Made by a program: the position numbers and the translations under genes. Under the pieces are notes generated by a model. It was not told the origin of the DNA. It saw only the letters and a list, made by a program, of their open reading frames with translations, and ran no database searches. A stretch of DNA of 64,000 nucleotides. Source: Bacteroides ndongoniae (GTDB taxonomy: Bacteria > Bacteroidota > Bacteroidia > Bacteroidales > Bacteroidaceae). The stretch covers positions 904,944 through 968,943 of the forward strand of contig NZ_FNVV01000013.1 of assembly GCF_900108345.1 (NCBI RefSeq), in the 5' to 3' direction. This document shows positions 51,943-59,453 of the stretch, piece by piece (the first letter of the stretch is position 1; each line of letters starts with the position of its first letter).

Positions 51943-52059
51943 GGCTCTGTATCGGATTTATTCTTTTCAGATTGAATATTTGGGTGCAAATATCGGCTTT
52001 TTAAAGGAGTATTAGGTAAGTTCTGGGTTATTATTTTTGTGAATTGTGTGGTTAGAAAA

Positions 52060-52095
52060 AAGAAAGAGACTATTCCCTTTGGCAGGAATAATCTC
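52060..52095 (-). terminator. Terminator of the etf-acyl-CoA dehydrogenase operon
   Basis: GAGACTATTCC and GGAATAATCTC arms (one internal mismatch) are followed on the minus strand by TTTCTTTTTTC. Confidence 0.75.
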
Positions 52096-52129
52096 TTCCT
52101 TATATATAGTATGTTGAAATCCTTCTGGA

Positions 52130-53836
52130 TTACTTGTGATAGCTTTCCAGCTCTTCGGCCTTGAACTTACGGATGAAGTTGAAGTGCTTTTCTACTTCGG
52201 CTTCGGCGTAGTTGACATAAACCTGTGCCGATTGGGCGAAGAGTTCGGGAGCCTTTGTAGCATCCTGGATGATGAGCTGCGACATCACGCAGTCGGCTGC
52301 CATCTCGTAGAGGCGGCGTGCGGTGAAGTCGAGCAATTCCTGGTTCTGGGCTTCCTTTACGGCAGCAGTGCAGGCTTCGAGTTTGTTGGTCATTTCCTTC
52401 ACGCGGTCCATCAGGGGTTGCATGGCCTCGCTGCACGGGATTTGTTCGTATTCGTGCAGGATGGAGGCGTAAGTGCCGTTTGTCACGTAGCGGATGGCGG
52501 CCACCGTCTGCAATTGGGTGGTACCTTCGTAGATGCTGGTGATGCGGGCATCGCGGTAAATGCGTTGGCAGGCATACTCCATCATGAAGCCCGAACCACC
52601 GTGAATCTGGATACAGTCGTAAGCGTTCTGGTTGGCATATTCGGAGTTCATACCCTTGGCCAGCGGAGTGAAGGCATCAGCCATCTTGGCGAAGCGTTTC
52701 TGTTCCTGACGTTCTTCGGGAGTCAGCTTGCGTTCGCGGGCGATGTCGTCCAGGGCCTTGTAGATATCGACGTAGCGCGATGTCTGGTAGAGCAGCGAGC
52801 GGCCGGCATCAAGCTTGGCTTTCATTGTGGACAGCATATCGTAAACGGCGGGGAACTCGATGATGGCTTTGCCAAACTGCTTGCGGTCCTTGGCGTAGGC
52901 CAGACCTTCGTCGTAGGCTGCCTGACTGAGTCCGACTGACTGTGCGGCGATACCCAGACGGGCACCGTTCATCAGCGCCATCACATACTTGATCAAACCC
53001 AGCTTGCGGTCGCCGCAAAGTTCGGCCTTGGCATTCTTGTAAACCAATTCGCAGGTGGGGGAACCGTGGATACCGAGCTTGTTTTCGATGCGGCGTACGT
53101 CCACACCGCCGTCGCGCTTGTCGTAGATGAACATGGAGAGGCCGCGGCCGTCGTGTGTACCTTCTTCGGAACGGGCCAGTACGAGGTGCAGGTCAGCGTC
53201 GCCGTTGGTGATGAATCGCTTCACGCCGTTCAGACGCCAGCACTGATTGGCTTCGTCGTAAGTAGCTTTCAACATGACGCTCTGCAGGTCGGAGCCGGCA
53301 TCGGGCTCAGTCAGGTCCATGGACATGGTTTCGCCGGCGCAGATGCGGGGGATGAAACGGCTGTGCTGGTCTTCGTTACCGAATTCGTACAGCGTTTCGA
53401 TACAGTCCTGCAACGACCAGATGTTGCCGAAACCGGCATCGGCCTGAGCCACGATCTCCGCACACATGGTGTAGGGAGTGATGGGGAAGTTGAGACCACC
53501 GTAGCGGCGCGGCATGGTCATACCGTTCAGGCCAGCCTTCACCATAGCGTCGAGGTTCTGCTTCGTACCGCTGGCATATTCCACACGGCCGTTGGCACAA
53601 TGAGGACCTTCTGCGTCTACGCCTTCTGCGTTGGCGGCAATCACTTCGCCGGTAATCTCGCCGGTGATTTCCAATACTTTGTCGTATGAGTCCATAGCGT
53701 CGGCATAGTCCTGCGGCGCGTAGTCGTACTCATCTTTATCTCTATAATTGCGCTCTTTAAGTTCGCAAATGCGTTCCATCAATGGATTGTTCAGATGGAA
53801 GCGCAATTCCGGATGTTCAGTATAAAAATTGGGCAT
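52130..53836 (-). CDS. Acyl-CoA dehydrogenase
   Basis: A 568-residue flavoenzyme of the long AidB-like/short-chain group. The N-terminal domain, middle FAD-binding beta domain (MDLTEPDAGSDLQSVMLKA, WRLNGVKRFITNGDAD) and helical C-terminal domain (RKQFGKAIIEFPAVYDML, YANQNAYDCIQIHGGSGFMMEYACQRIYRDARITSIYEGTTQLQ) are complete. An extra C-terminal helical region brings it above the usual 380 residues. It oxidises acyl-CoA and gives electrons to the EtfAB pair encoded upstream. It may run in the butyrate/propionate or electron-bifurcating direction; the sequence does not decide. Confidence 0.95.
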   Translation of the reverse strand: MPNFYTEHPELRFHLNNPLMERICELKERNYRDKDEYDYAPQDYADAMDSYDKVLEITGEITGEVIAANAEGVDAEGPHCANGRVEYASGTKQNLDAMVKAGLNGMTMPRRYGGLNFPITPYTMCAEIVAQADAGFGNIWSLQDCIETLYEFGNEDQHSRFIPRICAGETMSMDLTEPDAGSDLQSVMLKATYDEANQCWRLNGVKRFITNGDADLHLVLARSEEGTHDGRGLSMFIYDKRDGGVDVRRIENKLGIHGSPTCELVYKNAKAELCGDRKLGLIKYVMALMNGARLGIAAQSVGLSQAAYDEGLAYAKDRKQFGKAIIEFPAVYDMLSTMKAKLDAGRSLLYQTSRYVDIYKALDDIARERKLTPEERQEQKRFAKMADAFTPLAKGMNSEYANQNAYDCIQIHGGSGFMMEYACQRIYRDARITSIYEGTTQLQTVAAIRYVTNGTYASILHEYEQIPCSEAMQPLMDRVKEMTNKLEACTAAVKEAQNQELLDFTARRLYEMAADCVMSQLIIQDATKAPELFAQSAQVYVNYAEAEVEKHFNFIRKFKAEELESYHK

Positions 53837-53850
53837 AGTCTTTTTATTTA

Positions 53851-54341
53851 GGGGAGTTAAGGAGTTAAGGAGTTAAGGAGTTAAGCCGAATGTTTAAATT
53901 CTGCTTCTCCTTATTTCTTAATCCTCGAAGCGTTTATTAGTGACACTTTTACAATAAGCATTCAGCAATTTACTCACTTCTTCTATGCTCCCAGTTAATT
54001 GTATATAGCTGTTTTCAGTAATGTAATTTAAATCTTTAGAAAGGAGTATGTAGTATCTGCATTCTTCCAGGCTGCCTTGTGCAATGTTCAGAAAACGGAG
54101 TTTATCTGCTCTCCCCATCTTTTTAAAGCCCTCGACGATGTTGGCGGGAATAGAAACTGCCGCTCGCTGGAACTGAGACACTAAACCGAATCGTTCGTGT
54201 GCAGGGTAAGCAGCGGTGTTTTTATAAACATTCAGTACAAACTGATGCGCTTTTTGCCAAACAATGAGGTCTTTAAAACTTTGGGTCATAAGTAAAACTA
54301 TTGGCTTAACTCCTTAACTTCTTAACTCCTTAATTCCTTAG
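53851..54341. mobile_element. Candidate single-gene insertion with GGAGTTAA terminal inverted repeats
   Basis: GGAGTTAA is repeated four times in tandem at 53853-53884, ending GTTAAGCCGAA. At 54303-54341 the minus strand carries the same kind of run (GGAATTAAGGAGTTAAGAAG and onward) ending GTTAAGCCAA. The runs point inward and enclose one four-helix-bundle gene of foreign composition. The unit sits exactly between the etfA stop and the acyl-CoA dehydrogenase start. No transposase is visible. Confidence 0.6.
53918..54289 (-). CDS. Four-helix-bundle (S23/IVP-type) protein
   Basis: A 123-residue protein: MTQSFKDLIVWQKAHQFVLNVYKNTAAYPAHERFGLVSQFQRAAVSIPANIVEGFKKMGRADKLRFLNIAQGSLEECRYYILLSKDLNYI. 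This is the 23S rRNA intervening-sequence/four-helix-bundle family, related to the accessory variability determinant of diversity-generating retroelements. Function is unknown; such genes appear as scattered single insertions in Bacteroidetes. AT-rich relative to both neighbours. Bounded by inverted repeats (see 53851-54341). Confidence 0.92.
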   Translation of the reverse strand: MTQSFKDLIVWQKAHQFVLNVYKNTAAYPAHERFGLVSQFQRAAVSIPANIVEGFKKMGRADKLRFLNIAQGSLEECRYYILLSKDLNYITENSYIQLTGSIEEVSKLLNAYCKSVTNKRFED

Positions 54342-54348
54342 AATACCA

Positions 54349-55368
54349 TTACTTACTGTTCTTCTTATAATACTTAATCATTTTAGGAATTACCTCTTCC
54401 ACCGTTCCATTGATGACATAGTCGGCGATGGAGTTGATGGGGGCATTCTCGTCGTTGTTGATGGAGATGATGATACCCGCATCCTGCATGCCGGCGATGT
54501 GCTGGATCTGGCCGGAGATACCGCAGGCGATGTACAGTTTGGGATGAACCGTAACACCGGTCTGGCCAATCTGACGGTCGTGGTCGGCAAAGCCGGCGTC
54601 GACGGCGGCACGGCTGGCACCTACTTCGGCGTGGAGTTCCTTGGCCAGTTCGAACAGCATGTCGAAGCCTTCCTTCGAACCCATGCCATATCCTCCGGCC
54701 ACTACGATGGGAGCGCCCTTCAGGTTGTGTTTTGCCTTTTCTACGTGGCGATCGATGACTTTCACTACGTAATCTGTTTCGGGCACGTACTTGGCCACGT
54801 CGTGGCAGATCACTTCGCCCTGATAGTTCTCGTCGAGGATTTCTTTCTTCATCACGCCTTCGCGAACGGTAGCCATCTGCGGACGGTGTTCGGGGTTGAC
54901 GATGGTGGCCACGATATTACCACCGAAAGCAGGACGGATCTGGTAGAGCAGGTTTTCGTAAGTCTTGCCAAGCTTCTTGTCCTCGTGGCTACCGATTTCC
55001 AGCTGTGTACAGTCGGCGGTCAGTCCACTGGTCAGGGCTGAAGATACACGCGGGCCGAGGTCACGGCCGATGACAGTAGCACCCATCAGGCAGATCTGAG
55101 GCTTCTCTTCCTTGAACAGGTTGACGAGGATGGAAGTGTGGGGCAGGGAAGTATAGGGGAAGAGGCCCGGAGCGTCGAACACGTGTACGCGGTCCACGCC
55201 GAAAGGCAACACTTGTTTTTCCACACCTTCGAGGCCGGTGCTGGCGCAGATGGCTTCCAGTTGGCAGCCCAGCTCGTTGGCCAGCTTGCGGCCTTTGGTC
55301 AAAAGTTCGAGACTGACGTCGGCAACATGGCAGCCGTCCATCTCACAATATACAAATACGTTGTTCAT
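54349..55368 (-). CDS. etfA: Electron transfer flavoprotein alpha subunit
   Basis: A 339-residue subunit. The C-terminal FAD domain is complete: VVAGGYGMGSKEGFDMLFELAKELHAEVGASRAAVDAGFADHDRQIGQTGVTVHPKLYIACGISGQIQHIAGM and ISINNDENAPINSIADY. The N-terminal alpha/beta domain pairs with EtfB. It accepts electrons from acyl-CoA dehydrogenase. In most genomes etfB-etfA are adjacent; here a foreign 151-codon gene lies between them. Confidence 0.96.
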   Translation of the reverse strand: MNNVFVYCEMDGCHVADVSLELLTKGRKLANELGCQLEAICASTGLEGVEKQVLPFGVDRVHVFDAPGLFPYTSLPHTSILVNLFKEEKPQICLMGATVIGRDLGPRVSSALTSGLTADCTQLEIGSHEDKKLGKTYENLLYQIRPAFGGNIVATIVNPEHRPQMATVREGVMKKEILDENYQGEVICHDVAKYVPETDYVVKVIDRHVEKAKHNLKGAPIVVAGGYGMGSKEGFDMLFELAKELHAEVGASRAAVDAGFADHDRQIGQTGVTVHPKLYIACGISGQIQHIAGMQDAGIIISINNDENAPINSIADYVINGTVEEVIPKMIKYYKKNSK

Positions 55369-55378
55369 AGTTCAATTG

Positions 55379-55834
55379 CTAAAATTCATCATCTTCGTAA
55401 AAAGTTTCAATACAATTGGGAATTCGGAAGTTATTAAAATCTAAATTTTTATTTAAATATCCATCCCAAAAACAAAATATGGGGAAGTAATCATCAAATG
55501 TGAATAACAAAGTACCACCTCTTTTAATTTGTTCAATTTCGCTATCTTTATCAAAACAATTTCCTATTTGGAATATATAAAAGTCATAACTAATGCCTTT
55601 AGAGCATTTCATAACTTTATTAAAGAAGTATTGTGTATTGAATAATATGTCATCAATTCTTTTACGTTCTTGTTTATCTTTGAATTTATATGCGAGATAA
55701 ATTTCATTAGTAGAATAACTTTTGGGTAATTTTGTGTATAGTCCAACAAAACTATCAGATATTAATGGCGCTGGTGTCCTAAGAATTTTGGGAGCCATTA
55801 TAAAAGTTGTCTTATTGAATTTTAAATTATCCAT
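55379..55834 (-). CDS. AT-rich orphan protein between etfB and etfA
   Basis: A 151-residue protein from ATG 55834 (MDNLKFNKTTFIMAPKILRTP); the frame stays open upstream inside etfB, but those codons are etfB shadow. Mixed alpha/beta, rich in Phe, Tyr, Lys, Asn (FDDYFPIFCFWDGYLNKNLDFNNFR). No family is recognised. It starts 2 bp after the etfB stop and ends 10 bp before etfA, with clearly lower GC than both. Its length and composition resemble small immunity or adaptor proteins, but that is only an impression. Confidence 0.7.
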   Translation of the reverse strand: MDNLKFNKTTFIMAPKILRTPAPLISDSFVGLYTKLPKSYSTNEIYLAYKFKDKQERKRIDDILFNTQYFFNKVMKCSKGISYDFYIFQIGNCFDKDSEIEQIKRGGTLLFTFDDYFPIFCFWDGYLNKNLDFNNFRIPNCIETFYEDDEF

Positions 55835-55836
55835 AG

Positions 55837-56724
55837 TTACCCAATCGTATGATTTGCAATCAGTTCTACAATCAGGTTCTCTACATCTGCGTCGCTGCCG
55901 GTCAGGGTCTTGCTTTCTTTGGCCTGGAAGACGATGTTTTCGATCTTCTTCACCTTGGTGGGCGAGCCGCTGAGGCCGCATTGCTTGGTGTCGCCGTTGA
56001 CGTCGGCCACGCTCCACTCCGTGATGTTCAGGTAGGGGCGTTGCTCGTAGAGCGAAGCATAGGGCAGTGTGTTGCCGTCTTTGGTCAGGGCTGCTTTCTC
56101 CTGTCCACCCATGGCACGTTTGTACTTTTGTACCAGTTTGGCGTTGCGCGGACGGCAGGGAGCGGCGCTACCGTTTACGGTGAGCACGATGGGCAGCGGA
56201 CCTTCTACGGTCTCCACGCCGCCGTCGATGTGGCGTTTCACGCGGATGCGTCCGTCTTTCACTTCCTCAATTTCTTCTACATACGTTATTTGTGGCAAGC
56301 CCAGCTTTTCGGCTACTTGCGGGCCTACCTGTGCTGTATCGCCGTCGATGGCCTGACGACCGCCGACGATGATGTCATACTCGCCGATTTTGCGGATGGC
56401 TGTGGCCAGGGCATACGATGTGGCCAGTGTGTCGGCACCGGCAAAGGCGCGGTCGGTCAGCAGATAACCGCCGTCGGCACCGCGGTAAAGTCCTTCACGA
56501 ATGATTTCGGCTGCACGTCCCGGTCCCATGGTGAGCATGGTGACGGTCGATCCCGGGTGTGCGTCTTTCAGGCGGAGCGCCTGCTCCAGCGCATTGAGGT
56601 CTTCCGGATTGAAGATGGCCGGAAGGGCCGCACGGTTGATGGTACCGTCGGCGTTCATGGCATCCTTGCCCACACAGCGTGTGTCGGGCACTTGTTTTGC
56701 CAATACTACGATTTTCAAACTCAT
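55837..56724 (-). CDS. etfB: Electron transfer flavoprotein beta subunit
   Basis: A 295-residue subunit: MSLKIVVLAKQVPDTR at the N-terminus, NPEDLNALEQALRLKD, the AMP-binding VTMLTMGPGRAAEIIREGLYRGADGGYLLTD and DIIVGGRQAIDGDTAQVGPQVAEKL signature, and a C-terminal extension that reaches round EtfA. It heads the operon etfB-orphan-etfA-(four-helix bundle)-acyl-CoA dehydrogenase. A promoter with -7 TAAATTTG lies at 56832-56862. Confidence 0.96.
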   Translation of the reverse strand: MSLKIVVLAKQVPDTRCVGKDAMNADGTINRAALPAIFNPEDLNALEQALRLKDAHPGSTVTMLTMGPGRAAEIIREGLYRGADGGYLLTDRAFAGADTLATSYALATAIRKIGEYDIIVGGRQAIDGDTAQVGPQVAEKLGLPQITYVEEIEEVKDGRIRVKRHIDGGVETVEGPLPIVLTVNGSAAPCRPRNAKLVQKYKRAMGGQEKAALTKDGNTLPYASLYEQRPYLNITEWSVADVNGDTKQCGLSGSPTKVKKIENIVFQAKESKTLTGSDADVENLIVELIANHTIG

Positions 56725-56831
56725 GATATTAAATAAATAATTAGTATAAGTATTTATCTTTTGTCAGAGCCAATGCCGGCAGGAGGGTTGGGGGCCTGTC
56801 CTGTCAGGATATGCAATTGGCTATCAGCTTG

Positions 56832-56862
56832 CAAATTTACTGAAAGTGTCGGGTTTGGCAAG
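56832..56862 (-). promoter_or_regulatory. Promoter of the etf operon
   Basis: On the minus strand CTTG (56859-56862) and TAAATTTG (56832-56839) are 19 bp apart. The leader to etfB would be about 100 nt. Confidence 0.55.
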
Positions 56863-56969
56863 AAATAGGAGCAGAAAATGCACAAAGCAGATGGAACTGA
56901 GCAATTTCTTTGGTTCCTTGTAGTACTCTGCTTGGTATATTTCCGGCGTTTGGCTTACGTCTTGGCTGC

Positions 56970-57053
56970 CGGGATGTATATCCCGGCGCGCGGGATGCAC
57001 ATTTCAGCACGCGGGATGTATATCTCGCGGCGCGAGATGAAACGTAAGTAAGG
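56970..57053. repeat. Tandem array with exact 21-bp period
   Basis: Units start at 56970, 56991, 57012 and 57033: CGGGATGTATATCCCGGCGCG-like, with dyads CGGGAT/ATCCCG in unit 1 and CGAGAT-type pairs in units 3-4. CTTACGT before and ACGTAAG after the array are complementary. It lies between the etf promoter and the convergently placed barrel gene terminator; no gene is present in 56863-57133. Confidence 0.78.
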
Positions 57054-57133
57054 GAAAGAACATAGAAAGGCCACGCGTAAGTGCTACGTATGGTGGTAGT
57101 ATGGGCAAGGCGGTACTGGCTTTGGATATGCAA

Positions 57134-57172
57134 AATGCCCGCCTTCCTCGTCAATAGGGGAAGTGCGGGCAT
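57134..57172 (-). terminator. Terminator of the barrel-protein gene
   Basis: AATGCCCGC and GCGGGCATT arms around an 21-base loop with internal pairing; on the minus strand TTTTG follows. Confidence 0.75.
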
Positions 57173-57218
57173 TGCTTTAAAGGAATCTATTACTGGTTTA
57201 AAACAGTCGGACGGACGG

Positions 57219-57860
57219 TCAGAAGATGATACCGAGGCGGAATCCTGCGTTGTTCTGACCTTCGATGTCGCCGGTCAGTGTGGCCGTACGGTTGGTGGCA
57301 TAGCTGTAGTAGCCGGCCAGGTGGAATCCCCAGTTCTTCTGTTTCGTGGGGTAGATTTTCAGGCCGACTTCGGGCGAGGCATAGAAGCCCCATGCCTTGT
57401 CGTAGAGGCCGCGTGTGCCGAAGTAGGTGGTGTTGCGGGCAAACATGGCTCCCAGCTTGGCACCTACATAGGGGCACACTTGCGAGTGTGTGCAGAGTGC
57501 GTAGTTGACGGCGGCTCCGAAAGGCAACTGGAAGGCCGACCGTTGCTGGTCGGTCGTAAGGCTTTCGGTTGGCGAAAGTTGCAGTGTCTGCCGGCCGACG
57601 TATTGGTGATTGGTGTGAAACGATACGAAGGCACCCGCCGAAAGTCGGGGTGTGATGTCATACAAGCCTTCGAAGTTCATTCCCCAGCCGCTTATCTTAT
57701 CGGCAAAGTCGGTGTTCAGCGGGGCGTTCATCTGCCAGTCTACAATGAGGTGCGCCCTACGTTCGGGGTTGCATTGTGCGTTGGCTTGCTGGTTGATGCC
57801 CAGGATAAGGCAGGAAGCCAGCGTCAGGGTTTTCATCAGAGTTTTGATATATGTTTTCAT
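57219..57860 (-). CDS. Predicted outer-membrane beta-barrel protein
   Basis: A 213-residue exported protein with signal peptide ending ANAQ (about residue 29). The mature part alternates hydrophobic and polar residues with aromatic girdles (GWGMNFEGLYDITPRLSAGAFVSFHT, LPFGAAVNYALC, VCPYVGAKLGAMFA, NWGFHLAGYYSYATN) and ends in phenylalanine (GFRLGIIF), typical of small Omp_b-brl barrels. Function unknown. It lies 16 bp behind the DUF4136 lipoprotein and may be co-expressed with it. Confidence 0.82.
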   Translation of the reverse strand: MKTYIKTLMKTLTLASCLILGINQQANAQCNPERRAHLIVDWQMNAPLNTDFADKISGWGMNFEGLYDITPRLSAGAFVSFHTNHQYVGRQTLQLSPTESLTTDQQRSAFQLPFGAAVNYALCTHSQVCPYVGAKLGAMFARNTTYFGTRGLYDKAWGFYASPEVGLKIYPTKQKNWGFHLAGYYSYATNRTATLTGDIEGQNNAGFRLGIIF

Positions 57861-57876
57861 TGTTTACCTCCGTTTC

Positions 57877-58500
57877 TTATTTGTTGGATTGGATATAGGG
57901 TGACTGTTCGAAAGCCTGTCCGATGGCATCGGTCATCAGCTGGATGTTGTACCAGGAGTTGTACTGGTAGCCCGAAGCGTTGGCGTACCAGATGACGGGC
58001 AGTTTGGCATTCTCGGTGCCATTGTCCGACAGGTCTATCATTTCCATCACCAGTGTGTTGGTGTCGTAGCTGTAGCTCACGGTGTAGGGGTAGTACCAGC
58101 CTCCCCACCAGGGACCCCAGTAGCCGTAGTCCCACCATCCGTTCCAGTAACCGCCGCTTACGATGTGGGTGGTCTGTTCGATGTACGACAGCTGTACGCC
58201 CAAGTCGGCCTCGTCTTTCTGTTCGGGGTCGGTGATGCGTTGATATCCACGGCTGTTCATGGCGCTTTCGATGGCTTTAATCAGCTTCTGGGCGTTCTCG
58301 TCTTTCCAGTAGGTGGCACGGTAGGTCCCGGCTTCGAGAATGCTGTCGGGCAGGAAGTAAGTTTGAAACTTGCCGAAGTCGGCTTCATTGTCATAGTCGG
58401 TGTAGACTACCATGTCGTTGTCCAGTTGGTCCATATCCGGATCTTTCTCGCATGACATTATGGCTAATGCCATGCAGGCCAATAACAAAATCTTTTTCAT
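57877..58500 (-). CDS. DUF4136 lipoprotein
   Basis: A 207-residue lipoprotein with lipobox IMSC (about residues 14-17). The body matches DUF4136: YTDYDNEADFGKFQTYFLPDSI, IKAIESAMNSRGYQRI, EADLGVQLSYIEQTTHI. A Trp/Tyr/Gly-rich insert (YWNGWWDYGYWGPWWGGWYY) is characteristic of the family. Function unknown; probably periplasmic-facing on the outer membrane. Grouped with the barrel gene downstream. Confidence 0.9.
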   Translation of the reverse strand: MKKILLLACMALAIMSCEKDPDMDQLDNDMVVYTDYDNEADFGKFQTYFLPDSILEAGTYRATYWKDENAQKLIKAIESAMNSRGYQRITDPEQKDEADLGVQLSYIEQTTHIVSGGYWNGWWDYGYWGPWWGGWYYPYTVSYSYDTNTLVMEMIDLSDNGTENAKLPVIWYANASGYQYNSWYNIQLMTDAIGQAFEQSPYIQSNK

Positions 58501-58528
58501 AATCTTCTGGTTTATTTTCTATGGTGAA

Positions 58529-58555
58529 GGAAAGCCCGTACGGATGGGGCTTTCC
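58529..58555 (-). terminator. Terminator of the DUF4251 gene
   Basis: GGAAAGCCC and GGGCTTTCC form a perfect 9-bp stem with a 9-base loop, just past the stop codon. Confidence 0.75.
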
Positions 58556-58585
58556 CGAATAAGTTTGCTTATCCGTTCTTCTGCA

Positions 58586-59146
58586 TCAGAGGGAGCGTCC
58601 TTTGAATACGGTACTTTTCTCGATGGGCACGATGAAGCCGTTGAGCGTCATGCGGTTGGAGTTGAAGTTGGGGGTAATGTTTACGGATGCCTTATTGCTT
58701 CCTTTGTAGAGCGTGATGTCTACGCGGGCCGAAATGCCGGTACCCATGACGTTGATGGACAGATTAAGGTTCCCTTTCTTGTCTTTACGCAAGTCGTAGT
58801 CCGAGAAGCTGCCTTCTACCGTTACGCCTCCCAGTCCGTTGGGACCGCTTACCGGTATGTTGAACGCCACCTGTACGACGGCTCGCTTGTCTTTGACGGA
58901 TACGAAGTTGGTGTTGGAAGTCACGTAGGCGGTTTGACCGTATTTGAATACTACCCTGTCGGCTTCGAGGGTGAAGGCACGGTTTTCGAGTGCCTGTTCG
59001 GCTTCGACAAACAGCAGGCTGTCGATGTGCTCCTGCAATGCTTTCTTTTCGGCTTTCGTCAATTCTCTTTCTTGTTCTTGTTGTGCTGCGGCACTTCCTG
59101 CCAATAGAAGCAGGAACATTGTCATCATTAGAGTCAACTTTTTCAT
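58586..59146 (-). CDS. Exported DUF4251 protein
   Basis: A 186-residue protein with signal peptide (MKKLTLMMTMFLLLLAGSAAAQ), a charged helical segment (ELTKAEKKALQEHIDSLLF) and the DUF4251 beta domain (AFTLEADRVVFKYGQTAYVTSNTNFVSVKDKRAVVQVAF, then GVTVEGSFSDYDLRKDKKGNL). Function unknown; a family restricted mainly to Bacteroidetes. It has its own terminator, so it is transcribed separately from the neighbouring DUF4136 gene. Confidence 0.9.
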   Translation of the reverse strand: MKKLTLMMTMFLLLLAGSAAAQQEQERELTKAEKKALQEHIDSLLFVEAEQALENRAFTLEADRVVFKYGQTAYVTSNTNFVSVKDKRAVVQVAFNIPVSGPNGLGGVTVEGSFSDYDLRKDKKGNLNLSINVMGTGISARVDITLYKGSNKASVNITPNFNSNRMTLNGFIVPIEKSTVFKGRSL

Positions 59147-59453
59147 AATTCTGGTTTTTTAAGTTAGGCTTTATTTTTTGCTTGTCTGTTTATAAAACAA
59201 ATTGAATCAGCTTTTACTGCTTAGTGTTTGATTAATAATGTTTAAGAACTGTTCTCTTTATCCTTTTTTAATCTTTAAACACTGCTGGAATGCTTTTTCC
59301 GGGATAAAGATAGCAAACGTTAACATAGCCGCAGTGCAGTAGTTGCCGAGCCGTACGAAAAGCGTGCTGAAGTGGTGGTGTATAGGGCTGAAAACAAAAC
59401 GGGCCTCCACTTGGTGGAAGCCCGTTGCTGTATTAAGTCAGTTGTAAGGGAAG
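59147..59453. other. Intergenic region
   Basis: About 300 bp, AT-rich on its left side. The only structure seen is the terminator at 59398-59426. Confidence 0.5.
59398..59426 (-). terminator. Terminator of the C1B peptidase gene
   Basis: AACGGGC-TCCAC pairs with GTGGA-GCCCGTT; on the minus strand TTTTGTTTTC follows. Confidence 0.8.
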
